A DNA stretch of 64,000 bases from Oleiagrimonas sp. C23AA (GTDB lineage: Bacteria; Pseudomonadota; Gammaproteobacteria; Xanthomonadales; Rhodanobacteraceae). The first letter of the stretch is position 1. The number at the start of each line of letters is the position of its first letter. Positions 9,978 to 19,198 of this stretch are shown here, piece by piece. A program made the translations under genes and the position numbers. The DNA is taken from assembly GCF_011759385.1 (NCBI RefSeq), contig NZ_JAARLY010000010.1, positions 1 through 64,000 on the forward strand. Reading direction: 5' to 3'. The notes beneath the pieces are model-generated. The model was not told the origin of the DNA. It ran no database searches and saw only the letters and a list, made by a program, of their open reading frames with translations.

Positions 9978-10411
9978 GCTGCGTGCTGGGTTTCGACGTA
10001 GGCACGCGCCTGATTGGCGTGGCCATTGGCAACCGCATCACTGGCGACGCACGCGCCCTGACCGTGGTGCCGATGCGCGACAAGGTGCCCGACTGGGAAG
10101 CGCTGGATCGCCTGATGCGCGACTGGCAGCCGCAGGCGCTGGTGGTCGGCCTGCCGCTGGCGCTTGATGGCTCACGCCAGCCGATGACGCGCACGGCCCG
10201 CCGCTTCGGTGCCGAGCTGCGCACGCGCTATGGCATCAACCCGGACTTCGCCGACGAGCGCCATTCCTCGCAGGAGGCCGCGCAGCGTTTCGCGCGCCAG
10301 CGCAAGGCCGGCCTCAAGCGCCGGCGCGATGGCGCCAAGGTCGACGCCGAGGCCGCCGCAGTGATCGTCGAGACCTGGCTCAGCGGCCTGCCACCCACCC
10401 CCCTGTCCTGA
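9974..10411 (+). CDS. ruvX: RuvX/YqgF, putative pre-16S rRNA nuclease
   Basis: 145-aa RNase H-like protein of the YqgF family, implicated in maturation of the 5' end of 16S rRNA. The first acidic catalytic residue is in GFDVGTRLIGVAIG (Asp8); later blocks VVGLPLALDG, DERHSS and the C-terminal DAEAAAVIVETWL supply the remaining conserved acids. Translationally coupled to yqgE by ATGA overlap. Ends 32 bp before pyrB, so the three genes may share a transcript. Confidence 0.95.
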   Translation: MSCVLGFDVGTRLIGVAIGNRITGDARALTVVPMRDKVPDWEALDRLMRDWQPQALVVGLPLALDGSRQPMTRTARRFGAELRTRYGINPDFADERHSSQEAAQRFARQRKAGLKRRRDGAKVDAEAAAVIVETWLSGLPPTPLS

Positions 10412-10443
10412 ACCCTTTCGCCTGATTTGCCCGAGGTCGATCG

Positions 10444-11370
10444 ATGACACACCGCCTGCGCCACCTGATCTCGCTGCACGGACTGGACCGTGCCACCATG
10501 CACCGCCTGCTCGACCGCGCCGATGCCATGCGCGACGCCAGCGCCCACGGCACGCGCCGTCTGGACACGCTGGCCGGCCGCACCGTGCTGAACCTGTTCT
10601 TCGAGCCTTCCACGCGCACGCGCACCTCGTTTGAACTGGCTGCGCGCCGGCTGGGCGCCGATGTGGTCAATTTCGATATCGCCTCCTCGTCCACCAACAA
10701 GGGCGAAACCCTGCTCGACACCCTGCACACGCTCGAGGCCATGCACCTGGATGCCCTGGTGGTGCGGCACAAGGAAGCGGGCACCCCCGAATTCATGACC
10801 CGTCACGCCATGAGCGGGGTGGCGGTGGTCAACGCCGGCGACGGCAACCACGCCCATCCCACGCAGGGTTTGCTCGATGCGCTGACCATCCGTCATCACC
10901 ACCCGGATTTTTCCAAGCTCAACGTGACCATCTGCGGCGACATCCTGCACTCGCGGGTGGCGCGCTCGGATATCGATGCGCTGACCAACCTCGGCGTGGG
11001 CGAGTTGCGCCTGTGCGGGCCACAGACGCTGATGCCGGCGCCGTCGGACTTTCCCGAGTGCCGTTTTGTGGAATCGTTCGACGAGGCCGTGGAAGGTGCG
11101 CACGCGATCATCATGCTGCGCCTGCAGAAAGAGCGCATGGCCGCCACCCTGCTGCCGGACGAACAGGCCTATTTCCGCCAGTTCGGCCTGGACAGCGAGC
11201 GCCTGAAGCGTGCCGCGAAGGGCTGCCTGGTGATGCATCCGGGGCCAATCAACCGTGGCATCGAAATTTCACCGGACGTAGCCGATGGTCCGCAGTCACG
11301 CATTCTGGAGCAGGTCGGCAACGGTGTATTCGTGCGCATGGCGGTGCTCGCTGAGGTCATGGGGCGCTGA
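10444..11370 (+). CDS. pyrB: Aspartate carbamoyltransferase catalytic subunit
   Basis: Condenses carbamoyl phosphate with aspartate in pyrimidine synthesis. 308 aa, normal length for the catalytic chain. The carbamoyl-phosphate loop FFEPSTRTRTSFE lies near residues 50-62 and the HPTQGLLD block near residue 139. No pyrI regulatory subunit or pyrC-like partner follows. The start at 10444 is supported by the family N-terminus (HLISLHGLDRATM). Confidence 0.97.
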   Translation: MTHRLRHLISLHGLDRATMHRLLDRADAMRDASAHGTRRLDTLAGRTVLNLFFEPSTRTRTSFELAARRLGADVVNFDIASSSTNKGETLLDTLHTLEAMHLDALVVRHKEAGTPEFMTRHAMSGVAVVNAGDGNHAHPTQGLLDALTIRHHHPDFSKLNVTICGDILHSRVARSDIDALTNLGVGELRLCGPQTLMPAPSDFPECRFVESFDEAVEGAHAIIMLRLQKERMAATLLPDEQAYFRQFGLDSERLKRAAKGCLVMHPGPINRGIEISPDVADGPQSRILEQVGNGVFVRMAVLAEVMGR

Positions 11371-11521
11371 TACCCGGCGGCGGCGGCCGTGAAGCAATGG
11401 GCACCGCGTGCCGGCCGGCACGCGCAAACATGCACCGGACGCTATGTTTTGTGCGCCGCTTGGGCATAATGGCCGCGGGGACGTTTATTTAATCGCATGT
11501 TCTAAAAAGGGGAGAGACGCC

Positions 11522-13243
11522 ATGCGTAGCCCGATCCGTGCCGCACTTCTGGCCAGTGGCCTGCTTTTGCTGGCCGCCTGTCATCACAAGGACGAGAACG
11601 CACCGCTGGCCTACGTGCCGGCCGACACCGCGTTTGTCGCCGCCAACCTGAAGCCGCTCGACGACGACGCCAGCAAGGCGCTGCTGGCGCAGGCTAATAG
11701 CCAGCTGCCAGCGCAATTGCTGCAACTGCGACAGGCCGCCGCCGACCTGCATGCCAAGCACGAGGATGGCCTGGCCAACTTCATCGACGCCCTGATCAAG
11801 GAGTTCGACGGCAAGACCAGCTACCAGCAGATTGCCAAGGACATTGGCACCGACATACACGGCCTGGGCGCGTTTTACGGCGTCGGCCTGATGCCGGTGC
11901 TACGCACGCAGGTGACTGATGCCAAGCGTTTCGAAGCCTTCGTGCAGCGCCTGGCCACCGCCGCGGGCAGTCCACTGCAGGACAGGAGCGCCGGCTCCCT
12001 GCACTATCGCAGCGCCGCGCTGGGACAGTCGCCGCTACAGCTTCTAAGCGCCATCGAGCATGATCAGGCGGTACTGGCGCTGGTACCGGCCGACGCCAAG
12101 CCGGCGCTGATCGAACAGGTGCTCGGCGCCAAGCGCCCCGCCCACAGCGTGCAGGACGAGGATACGCTGGAGAAGCTGGCCGAATCGAAGGATTACTCGC
12201 CCTACGCCACCGGCTATCTGGACCTGACCCGGCTGGCCCCGCTGATCACCGGCGGCAAGGACCCGATGGCGCAGGCCTTCTACGACTTCGTACGCGCATC
12301 GCAACACAAGCCGGCACAGGCGCTACCGCCCATGCCCGTGGCCTGTCGCGACGACATCAATCGCGTCGCCTCGCGCGTGCCGCGCATCAGCCTGGGCTAT
12401 ACCAAGCTGGTCCCTGGCCGCATCGACCAGCGTGTGGACATCAGGCTGGCCAAGGACATCACCCAGCCGTTCGCCGATCTTGCGGTGAATGTGCCGGGGC
12501 TGGGCGACAGCGGCCACGTCGCGCCATTCGACCTGAGTGTGGCCATGCCCATGATGCAGGTTCGCGACTTCTGGAGTGCCCAGGCCAAAGCAGTCACAGC
12601 CAAGCCGTTCACCTGTCCGGCCCTGAACAAGCTCAATGACAGCTTCGCCAAGCTCGGCGCCCAGGTCGGCAAGTTGGGCATTCCGCCGTTGGGCGACGTA
12701 CTGGGCTTCCATCTGACCCTGGATCAGGTGGCGGTGCCGGCGCAGGGCAAGCCGACCGCCTCGGGCGCATTGCTGGTGGCCTCGAAGAACCCCGCCGGCC
12801 TGCTGGCCATCGGTCAGGCCATGGTACCGGCGCTGGCCAAGCTCGACGTGGGCAAGGACGGCAAGCCGGTGGCGCTGCCGGCGCAGCTGGCGGCACTGGC
12901 CGGTGGCAAGGCCTGGGTCGCCATGAACAACAAGGCGCTGGGCGTGGCTGCCGGTGACGGCGAAGACGCCAAGCTCGGCTCGCTGATGCAGGGCTCGGGC
13001 GGCAAGCACGGAGCGCTGGCGCGCATGTATGTGTCCGGTCCGATGTACGGCAAGTGGATAACCACCTTCATGCAGCGTGCCAGCCAGCAGCTGGCAGCCA
13101 AGGATCCGGCCGCGGCGATGCGCCTGGATCAGCAGGCCAAGGCGATGAAACAGCAGTTCGACAAGATCGAATCGGTGTCGCTCAACGTGCGCATGGAGAA
13201 CGAGGGTCTGGTGCTGACCTCCAGCACGCGCTGGAAGCAGTAA
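11522..13243 (+). CDS. Large predicted lipoprotein of unknown function
   Basis: 573 aa. I place the start at 11522 (MRSPIRAALL) after GGGGAGAG, because a lipoprotein signal follows: a hydrophobic stretch ending LLLLAAC with Cys near residue 20. The mature part is Ala-rich, opens with YVPADTAFVAANLKP and reads as one soluble periplasmic or outer-membrane-anchored domain set with no recognised catalytic motif. Similar long lipoproteins exist in xanthomonads, but I cannot name a family. Followed by a strong terminator, so it is probably its own unit; a CATAAT hexamer at 11465-11470 could be its -10 site. Confidence 0.8.
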   Translation: MRSPIRAALLASGLLLLAACHHKDENAPLAYVPADTAFVAANLKPLDDDASKALLAQANSQLPAQLLQLRQAAADLHAKHEDGLANFIDALIKEFDGKTSYQQIAKDIGTDIHGLGAFYGVGLMPVLRTQVTDAKRFEAFVQRLATAAGSPLQDRSAGSLHYRSAALGQSPLQLLSAIEHDQAVLALVPADAKPALIEQVLGAKRPAHSVQDEDTLEKLAESKDYSPYATGYLDLTRLAPLITGGKDPMAQAFYDFVRASQHKPAQALPPMPVACRDDINRVASRVPRISLGYTKLVPGRIDQRVDIRLAKDITQPFADLAVNVPGLGDSGHVAPFDLSVAMPMMQVRDFWSAQAKAVTAKPFTCPALNKLNDSFAKLGAQVGKLGIPPLGDVLGFHLTLDQVAVPAQGKPTASGALLVASKNPAGLLAIGQAMVPALAKLDVGKDGKPVALPAQLAALAGGKAWVAMNNKALGVAAGDGEDAKLGSLMQGSGGKHGALARMYVSGPMYGKWITTFMQRASQQLAAKDPAAAMRLDQQAKAMKQQFDKIESVSLNVRMENEGLVLTSSTRWKQ

Positions 13244-13268
13244 GCGCAGCACCGCGCCATCGCCCACA

Positions 13269-13304
13269 AAAAGCCCCGCCCGGTTAAGTCCCGGCGGGGC
13301 TTTT
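13269..13304. terminator. Bidirectional intrinsic terminator between the lipoprotein gene and pilU
   Basis: Perfect 12-bp stem AAAAGCCCCGCC / GGCGGGGCTTTT around a 12-base loop, with T-runs on both sides. It lies 25 bp after the lipoprotein stop and 63 bp beyond the end of pilU, which converges on it. Confidence 0.9.
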
Positions 13305-13367
13305 CTTGTGGCGCGAAGATCAACGCAGGAGCGACGCCTGCTCCGGCCAGGCGCCGCGCGCCGACGC

Positions 13368-14519
13368 TTAGAAATGGTTGCGACGTTCCTCGCCGTTGTC
13401 GACCAGATCCACGCCTTCCAGCCCCTGCGACAGGCTGTGCGCATCGCCGCCCTGGGCCAGCTTGATGTTCAGGCGCACCTCGTTGGCGCTGTCGGCGTGG
13501 CGCAGCGCATCCTCGTAGGAAATCTCGCCGGCGTGGTAAAGCTCGACCAGGCTCTGGTCGAAGGTGCGCATGCCCAGATTGGTCGACTCCTTCATCACCT
13601 GCTTGATCTTGTGGATCTCGCCCTGGCGGATGTAGTCCTGCACCAGCGGCGTGCCCAGCAACACCTCCATGGCCACGCGCCGTGCCTTGCCGTCGGGCGT
13701 CGGGATCAGCTGCTGCGCAATGATGCCCTTGAGGTTCAGCGACAGGTCCATGAACAACTGCGAGCGGCGATCTTCCGGGAAGAAGTGGATGATGCGATCG
13801 ATCGCCTGGTTGGCGTTGTTGGCGTGCAGCGTGCACAGGCACAGATGACCGGTCTCGGAAAAGTTGATGGCATGCTCCATGGTCTCGCGTGTGCGCACCT
13901 CGCCGATCATGATCACGTCCGGCGCCTGGCGCAGCGTGTTCTTCAGCGCGTTGTCCCAGGAGTCGGTGTCGATGCCCAGCTCGCGCTGGGTGATGATGCA
14001 GCCGGCGTGGCGGTGCACATACTCGATCGGGTCTTCGATGGTGATGATGTGGCCGGTCGAGTTCTGGTTGCGATAGCCAATCATCGCCGCCAGCGAGGTG
14101 GACTTGCCCGTGCCGGTGGCGCCGACGAAGATGATGATGCCGCGCTTGGTCATGGCCAGCTGCTGGATCACCGACGGCAGGTTCAGATCCTCGATGGTGG
14201 GAATCTGCGTCTCGATGCGACGCAGCACCATACCCACGCAGTTGCGCTGGTAGAAGCACGAGACACGAAACCGCCCCACGCCGTGCGCCGAAATGGCGAA
14301 TTGGCACTCGTGGGTTTTCTCGAACTCTTCGCGCTGGGTCGGTGTCATCACGTTCAGCACCATGTCGCGCGACTGCTGTGCGCTCAGTGGCTGCTGGGTG
14401 ATCGGCATGATGCGCCCGTTCACCTTCATCGACGGTGGCATGCCGGCGGTGATGAAAAGGTCCGATGCCTTCTTGTGCACCATCAGCTTCAGGAATGAGG
14501 TGAAATCGACATCAGCCAT
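13368..14519 (-). CDS. pilU: PilU, accessory type IV pilus retraction ATPase
   Basis: 383-aa hexameric ATPase that assists PilT in pilus retraction. Walker A GATGTGKST at residues 133-141, the Walker B region VIMIGEVRTRETMEHA near 200, and the HLCLCTLHANNANQAIDRI block follow in the usual order. Compared with PilT it lacks the AIRNLIRE motif, has GTPLVQDYIRQGEIHKIK instead, and carries a longer C-terminus, all PilU traits. Starts 60 bp after the pilT stop on the same strand. Confidence 0.95.
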   Translation of the reverse strand: MADVDFTSFLKLMVHKKASDLFITAGMPPSMKVNGRIMPITQQPLSAQQSRDMVLNVMTPTQREEFEKTHECQFAISAHGVGRFRVSCFYQRNCVGMVLRRIETQIPTIEDLNLPSVIQQLAMTKRGIIIFVGATGTGKSTSLAAMIGYRNQNSTGHIITIEDPIEYVHRHAGCIITQRELGIDTDSWDNALKNTLRQAPDVIMIGEVRTRETMEHAINFSETGHLCLCTLHANNANQAIDRIIHFFPEDRRSQLFMDLSLNLKGIIAQQLIPTPDGKARRVAMEVLLGTPLVQDYIRQGEIHKIKQVMKESTNLGMRTFDQSLVELYHAGEISYEDALRHADSANEVRLNIKLAQGGDAHSLSQGLEGVDLVDNGEERRNHF

Positions 14520-14579
14520 GGCGGCGTATCTCGTCAGTGCGTGGTGTGAACATCGGCAAGGGCATCACGGCAGGCACCC

Positions 14580-15617
14580 TTAGCGGAAGGTTTCCTTGTT
14601 CTTGGCGTAGGACATGGCCTGCTGGCGCGTGATCAGACCGCGCTTGACCAGATCCTGCAGGCACTGATCCAGCGTCTGCATCCCGTGCTGCTGGCCGGTC
14701 TGAATGGCCGAGTACATCTGCGCCACCTTGTCCTCGCGGATCAGGTTTCGGATCGCCGGGATGCCGACCATGATCTCGTGCGCGGCCATGCGGCCACCAC
14801 CCACCTTCTTCAGAAGCGACTGCGCGATCACCGCGCGCAGACTCTCGGACAGCATCGAGCGCACCATCGGCTTTTCTCCGGCCGGGAACACGTCGATGAT
14901 GCGGTCGATGGTCTTGGCCGCCGAGCTGGTATGCAGGGTGCCGAATACCAGATGGCCGGTTTCGGCCGCGGTCAGCGCCAGGCGGATGGTCTCCAGGTCA
15001 CGCAACTCGCCGACCAGCACGTAGTCCGGGTCCTCGCGCAGCGCCGAGCGCAGCGCCTCGTTGAAGCCGTGCGTGTCGCGGTGCACCTCGCGCTGGTTGA
15101 TCAGGCACTTTTGCGAGGTATGCACAAATTCGATCGGGTCCTCAATGGTGAGGATGTGACCGTATTCGTTCTTGTTGATGTGGTCGACCATCGCCGCCAG
15201 CGTGGTCGACTTGCCCGAGCCAGTGGGGCCGGTGACCAGGATCAGGCCCTGCGGCTGCTCGATCAGCTCGCGGAAGATGCGCGGTGAACCCAGGTCTTCC
15301 AGCGTCAGCACTTCGGACGGAATGGTACGGAACACCGCCGCCGCGCCACGCTGCTGGTTGAAAGCGTTGACGCGAAAACGCGCCAGGCCGGGAATCTCGA
15401 ACGAGAAATCGACCTCGAGGAACTCCTCGTAGTCGCGGCGCTGTTTGTCCGACATGATGTCATAGATCAGCGCGTGCACCTGCTTGTGGTCAAACGCAGG
15501 AATGTTGATGCGTCGCACGTCGCCGTCGACACGAATCATCGGCGGCAGACCGGCCGACAGGTGCAAATCCGATGCCTTGTTCTTGACCGAAAAGGCCAAC
15601 AGTTCGGCGATATCCAT
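14580..15617 (-). CDS. pilT: PilT, type IV pilus retraction ATPase
   Basis: 345 aa, starting at 15617 (MDIAELLAFSVKNKASDLHL) where the family begins; a longer in-frame extension to 15728 lacks similarity. Walker A GPTGSGKST at residues 130-138, the EDPIEFVH and LVGELRDLETI segments, and the PilT-specific AIRNLIRE motif near residue 271 are intact. A ribosome site CAGGGGAA precedes the start. Forms a retraction pair with the downstream pilU and works on the same pili as the Pil-Chp genes at 1-7155. Confidence 0.97.
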   Translation of the reverse strand: MDIAELLAFSVKNKASDLHLSAGLPPMIRVDGDVRRINIPAFDHKQVHALIYDIMSDKQRRDYEEFLEVDFSFEIPGLARFRVNAFNQQRGAAAVFRTIPSEVLTLEDLGSPRIFRELIEQPQGLILVTGPTGSGKSTTLAAMVDHINKNEYGHILTIEDPIEFVHTSQKCLINQREVHRDTHGFNEALRSALREDPDYVLVGELRDLETIRLALTAAETGHLVFGTLHTSSAAKTIDRIIDVFPAGEKPMVRSMLSESLRAVIAQSLLKKVGGGRMAAHEIMVGIPAIRNLIREDKVAQMYSAIQTGQQHGMQTLDQCLQDLVKRGLITRQQAMSYAKNKETFR

Positions 15618-15935
15618 GTAAGGCGTTCCCCTGGGAAGAAAAAAGCCGGCTTCCGCATCCTCACCTTTGCAGAGCGCCCTGGCTACCGCACACATGTGAG
15701 GCGCTCGACCTGGAGCTGTCCGCGACAAGTTGTCAGACGCGAACGGCCCGTGTCGTCACATTAACCGTCAGTATAACCACGCCAAAGCCGCGACGTCCGC
15801 ATGGTGCAGGCTGAGCGCCAGGTAACGCCAGCGCTTGAGGCGCGGGGCGATCGGCCCCATCGTCTTTCTTTAGTGCCCACGCACGCGGCCCGCCGTGTGC
15901 CGACACCCTGAAACAGATAAGGAGAGCGAGCGGAT
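15618..15935. other. Divergent intergenic region between pilT and proC
   Basis: 318 bp that must hold the promoters of pilTU and of proC. In many gammaproteobacteria a yggS-type PLP-homeostasis gene lies before proC; here none is present and no convincing remnant is visible. A 38-codon ORF from about 15804 has no recognisable features. The proC ribosome site AAGGAGAG is clear near 15920. Confidence 0.6.
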
Positions 15936-16748
15936 ATGACCAGCATTGCATTCATCGGCGGCGGCAACATGGCACGCAGTCTGATCGGCGGCATGGCCAA
16001 AAGTGCCGGCGGCAGCGCCATTGCCGTGGCCGAGCCCAACGCCGAGGCGCGCGAGTCGCTGGCCCGCGAGTTCGGCGTGAAGACCTTCGCCGACAACGCC
16101 GAAGCGGTGGCTGGTGCCGAAACCGTGGTGCTGGCGGTCAAGCCGCAGATTCTGCCCAAGGTATGCCAGGAACTGGCCGAGACCTTGCAGACCAGCCGCC
16201 CGATGGTCATCTCCATTGCCGCCGGCATCCGCACCGACCAGATCGAGCGTTGGCTTGGTGGCAAGGCCACGGTGGTGCGCTGCATGCCCAACACGCCGGC
16301 CCTGATCGGCGCCGGCGCCAGCGGGCTGTATGCCAATGCCCGCGTCAGCGCCCCGCAGCGCGCGCAGGCCGAGCACATTCTCTCGGCCGCCGGCGAAGTG
16401 GCCTGGGTCGAGGAGGAAAAGCTCATCGACGTGGTCACCGGCATCGCCGGCTCGGCGCCGGCCTACTTCTTCCTGATGGTCGAGGCGCTGGAAGAAGCCG
16501 GCGTGGCCGAAGGCCTGGGCCGCGACGTAGCGCGCCGGCTGGCCTCGCAAACCTGCCTGGGCGCCGGCCGCATGATGGTCGAGAGCGGCGAGGCGCCGGA
16601 CGAACTGCGCCGCCGCGTGACCTCGCCCAACGGCACCACGCAGGCCGCGCTGGACAGCTTCGCCAATGACAACCTGCGCCGGATCGTGGCTCGCGCCGTG
16701 GCCGCGGCGCGCAAGCGCGGTGGCGAGCTGGCCGACGAAAACGACTGA
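15936..16748 (+). CDS. proC: Pyrroline-5-carboxylate reductase
   Basis: Last step of proline synthesis, NAD(P)H-dependent reduction of pyrroline-5-carboxylate in the cytoplasm. 270 aa, typical. The Rossmann motif FIGGGNMARSLIGG starts at residue 6; the catalytic-domain signature GSAPAYFFLMVEALEEAGV and the C-terminal TSPNGTTQAAL match ProC. Good ribosome site AAGGAGAG. Followed after 127 bp by yggT, a frequent neighbour. Confidence 0.97.
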   Translation: MTSIAFIGGGNMARSLIGGMAKSAGGSAIAVAEPNAEARESLAREFGVKTFADNAEAVAGAETVVLAVKPQILPKVCQELAETLQTSRPMVISIAAGIRTDQIERWLGGKATVVRCMPNTPALIGAGASGLYANARVSAPQRAQAEHILSAAGEVAWVEEEKLIDVVTGIAGSAPAYFFLMVEALEEAGVAEGLGRDVARRLASQTCLGAGRMMVESGEAPDELRRRVTSPNGTTQAALDSFANDNLRRIVARAVAAARKRGGELADEND

Positions 16749-16875
16749 ACTTTCCGTGATACCCACCGGTGCCGGCGCTTTCGGGTTCCGGCGCCGGTGC
16801 GCCGGGTGCTTCGGACAGGCACCCGCGTTCGGGCATACTTGCGGCCCAGAGCATGCACCTGACCCGTGAGGGCCC

Positions 16876-17454
16876 ATGAGTTACCTAGCCAATGCCGGCC
16901 AGCTGCTGGTCGGTTTCATCTTCAGCGCGCTGATCGGCCTGTTTGTGTTCCGCCTGCTGGCCGAGGCCTGCCGCGCGGATTTCCACAATCCGCTCAGCCA
17001 GTTCCTGTATCGCACCACCAACCCGGTGCTGGCGCCGGTACGTCGCGCCATACCCAACTGGCGCCGCGTCAACCTGGCCGCGCTGCTGGTGGCCTGGGTG
17101 TTGCAGATGCTGGAAATTGCGCTCAATTTCGCCCTGATGGGCGCGGCGCCGGCCATCGGCGGCCTGTTGCTGCTGGGCGTGGCCGAGCTGGCCGACTTCA
17201 TTGCACTGGTGTACCTGGTGCTGGTGTTTGCCTGGGCGCTGATGAGCATGCTCGGCACCTCGCCAGTCCACCCGGTGGCGCGCCTGCTCACCTGCATGGT
17301 GGAACCGGCGGTACGCCCGGTGCGTCGGCGCATGCCCAGTCTGGGTGGGCTGGATTTCTCGCCGGCGGTGGTGATGCTGTTGCTGGCGTTGGCGCGCATC
17401 CTGCTGATCCAGCCGCTGATCGACCTGGGCACCCGACTGGCCCTGGGTGGCTGA
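16876..17454 (+). CDS. yggT: YggT-family integral membrane protein
   Basis: 192 aa with two YggT repeats, each with two or so membrane helices: residues 8-30 (LLVGFIFSALIGLFVFRLL), the NPLSQFLYRTTNPVLAPVRR loop, then helices near 55-125, and a second SPVHPVARLL...PAVRPVRRRMP loop before a final helix. Function is not well known; the family is tied to membrane organisation or osmotic tolerance. It follows proC as in many proteobacteria. Confidence 0.93.
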   Translation: MSYLANAGQLLVGFIFSALIGLFVFRLLAEACRADFHNPLSQFLYRTTNPVLAPVRRAIPNWRRVNLAALLVAWVLQMLEIALNFALMGAAPAIGGLLLLGVAELADFIALVYLVLVFAWALMSMLGTSPVHPVARLLTCMVEPAVRPVRRRMPSLGGLDFSPAVVMLLLALARILLIQPLIDLGTRLALGG

Positions 17455-17499
17455 TCGGGCGTAGGCTTCGCCCTACTACCGCCAAGGGGGCTTGTGGTC

Positions 17500-17952
17500 A
17501 TGTACGCTCGTCTCGCCCTGTTGGCCGTCGCGCTATGCAGCGCGCCGGCCCTTGCCCAGACGGCCGCACCCGGACAGGTGCATGCCGGTGACTACACCCT
17601 GCGTTACAACGCGTTGTCGGCAACCGCGCTGCCAGCCACGGCGGTACGCGCGCTGCACCTTCCGCGCAGCGCCAGCCAGGGACTGGTCAATGTCATCGTC
17701 ACGCGCGGCGAAGGGCCGGATGCGCCCACCGTACCGGCATCGGTGGAAGGCCACGCGGTAACACTGACCGGCACCGACGTGCCGATCCGCTTTCGCACCG
17801 TGAAGGACGACAACGGCATCAGCTACCTGGGCACCTTCAAGGTGCCGGGCACCGATACGCTGCGCTTTTCACTGGCGGTGACCGATCCGGCCGGCGTCAC
17901 CACGCATGTGCAGTTCAATCACGACTACATCACCGGAAACGGATCGCCGTAG
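17500..17952 (+). CDS. DUF4426-type exported protein
   Basis: 150 aa when started at ATG 17500, nine bases after AAGGGGG; a GTG six bases earlier is too close to that site. A signal peptide (ARLALLAVALCSAPALA, cut near residue 19-20) precedes a beta-rich domain: HAGDYTLRYNALSATALP at the start and YLGTFKVPGTDTLRFSL later are typical of DUF4426. Probably periplasmic, role unknown. Follows yggT by 45 bp and may share its transcript. Confidence 0.85.
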   Translation: MYARLALLAVALCSAPALAQTAAPGQVHAGDYTLRYNALSATALPATAVRALHLPRSASQGLVNVIVTRGEGPDAPTVPASVEGHAVTLTGTDVPIRFRTVKDDNGISYLGTFKVPGTDTLRFSLAVTDPAGVTTHVQFNHDYITGNGSP

Positions 17953-17958
17953 CGCTCT

Positions 17959-18765
17959 TCAGGCGGCGTGGCGCTGCGCCCAGCCGCGAATGATGCCGTG
18001 CAGCGCGTCGATGCCGTCGAACAACGCGGCCGGTCCCGGCTGCAGGATGATCGGCGACTTCACCTCATGCAGCTCGCCATCGCGTACCGCCGGCACGCTG
18101 TGCCAACCGTCCCGCGCGGCCACATGCCCGGGCTGGAATTTCTTGCCGCACCACGAACCGATGACGATATCCGGCGCGCGTGCCGCCGCCTGCTGGTGAT
18201 CGGCCAGGATGCGATCGCGGGCCAGCGATTTCTCGGCCAGCTCCGGGAAAATGTCATCGCCGCCAGCGATGCGCAGCAGCTCGGCGACCCAGCGGATGCC
18301 GGTGATGGCCGGTTCGTCCCATTCTTCGAAATAGACCCTGGGTCGGCGCGGCAGACACGCGGCCGCCGCGGTAATGTCATCGAGATGGGCTTGGGCGCGC
18401 GCTGCCAGCGCCTCGGCCGCCTCGGCCTGGCCGACCATCGCCCCCAGCCTTCGGATGTAGCCCAGGATGCCGGCCACACTGCGGTGGTTGGCAATCCACA
18501 CTTCCACCCCGGCCTTGATCAGCGCCTGCGCGATATCGGCCTGGATGTCGGAGAAACCGATTGCCAGATCCGGCTCCAGCGCCAGGATCTTGTCCACCTT
18601 GGCGCTGGTGAAGGCCGAGACCTTGGGCTTTTCCTTGCGCGCCTGTGGCGGGCGCACGGTGAAGCCGGAAATGCCGACGATGCGATGCTGCTGCCCCAGG
18701 GCATACAGCACCTCCGTCGGCTCCTCGGTCAGGCAGACGATGCGCTCGGGATAGCCCTCAACCAC
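17959..18765 (-). CDS. Cobalamin-binding-protein-like (BtuF-fold) protein without visible signal peptide
   Basis: 268 aa from a GTG that overlaps the yjbQ stop by 8 bp. It has the helical-backbone binding-protein pattern of BtuF: RIVCLTEEPTEVLYALG, then VVGISGF, KVDKILALEPDLAIGFSDIQ, and late GSWCGKKFQPGHV. BtuF is normally periplasmic and hands vitamin B12 to BtuCD. Here I see no signal peptide and no BtuC or BtuD gene nearby; the partner genes are yjbQ and pdxH. Substrate is therefore uncertain. The family call is good, the vitamin B12 role only likely. Confidence 0.75.
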   Translation of the reverse strand: MVEGYPERIVCLTEEPTEVLYALGQQHRIVGISGFTVRPPQARKEKPKVSAFTSAKVDKILALEPDLAIGFSDIQADIAQALIKAGVEVWIANHRSVAGILGYIRRLGAMVGQAEAAEALAARAQAHLDDITAAAACLPRRPRVYFEEWDEPAITGIRWVAELLRIAGGDDIFPELAEKSLARDRILADHQQAAARAPDIVIGSWCGKKFQPGHVAARDGWHSVPAVRDGELHEVKSPIILQPGPAALFDGIDALHGIIRGWAQRHAA

Positions 18766-19198
18766 CGCGAAGACCCGTCACTGTGACTGTGACCCTGCGC
18801 TCGTGCGGCACGGTGCGGTGCTCCCACACGAAAATGCCCTGCCAGGTACCCAGCGCCGCGCGTCCGTCGCTTACCGGGATGCCCAGGCTGACCCCGGTCA
18901 GCACCGAGCGCACGTGCGCCGGCATGTCATCGTCGCCCTCGGCATCGTGCTCGAACATCGGGTCGCCATCGGGCGCCACCTTGCCGAAGAAACGGTCCAG
19001 ATCGCGGCATACGCTGGGGTCGGCATTTTCGCCGATCAGCAGGCCGCAGCTGGTGTGATGGGTGAATACCTGCACGGTGCCGGTGCGCACGCCCGACTCG
19101 GCGACGATGTCGGCCACGTAGTCGGTGATCTCCTGCGGACCGCGGCCTCGCGTGGAGACGGCAAACCGTTTTTGAAACACGTGAACCTGATCGCTCAT
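18758..19198 (-). CDS. yjbQ: YjbQ/UPF0047 family protein
   Basis: 146-aa cytoplasmic protein of the YjbQ family, some members of which show weak thiamine-phosphate synthase activity. The signature VQVFTHHTSCGLLIGENADPSV and the C-terminal WQGIFVWEHRTVPHERRVTVTV are present, with conserved His residues that form a metal site. It overlaps pdxH by 4 bp upstream and the BtuF-like gene by 8 bp downstream, so the three genes are translationally linked. Confidence 0.93.
   Translation of the reverse strand: MSDQVHVFQKRFAVSTRGRGPQEITDYVADIVAESGVRTGTVQVFTHHTSCGLLIGENADPSVCRDLDRFFGKVAPDGDPMFEHDAEGDDDMPAHVRSVLTGVSLGIPVSDGRAALGTWQGIFVWEHRTVPHERRVTVTVTGLRGG

Noticed and set aside
15804-15917. Short frame between pilT and proC
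   Set aside because: 38 codons, no ribosome site, and no feature of a known small protein; not a yggS remnant that I can recognise.
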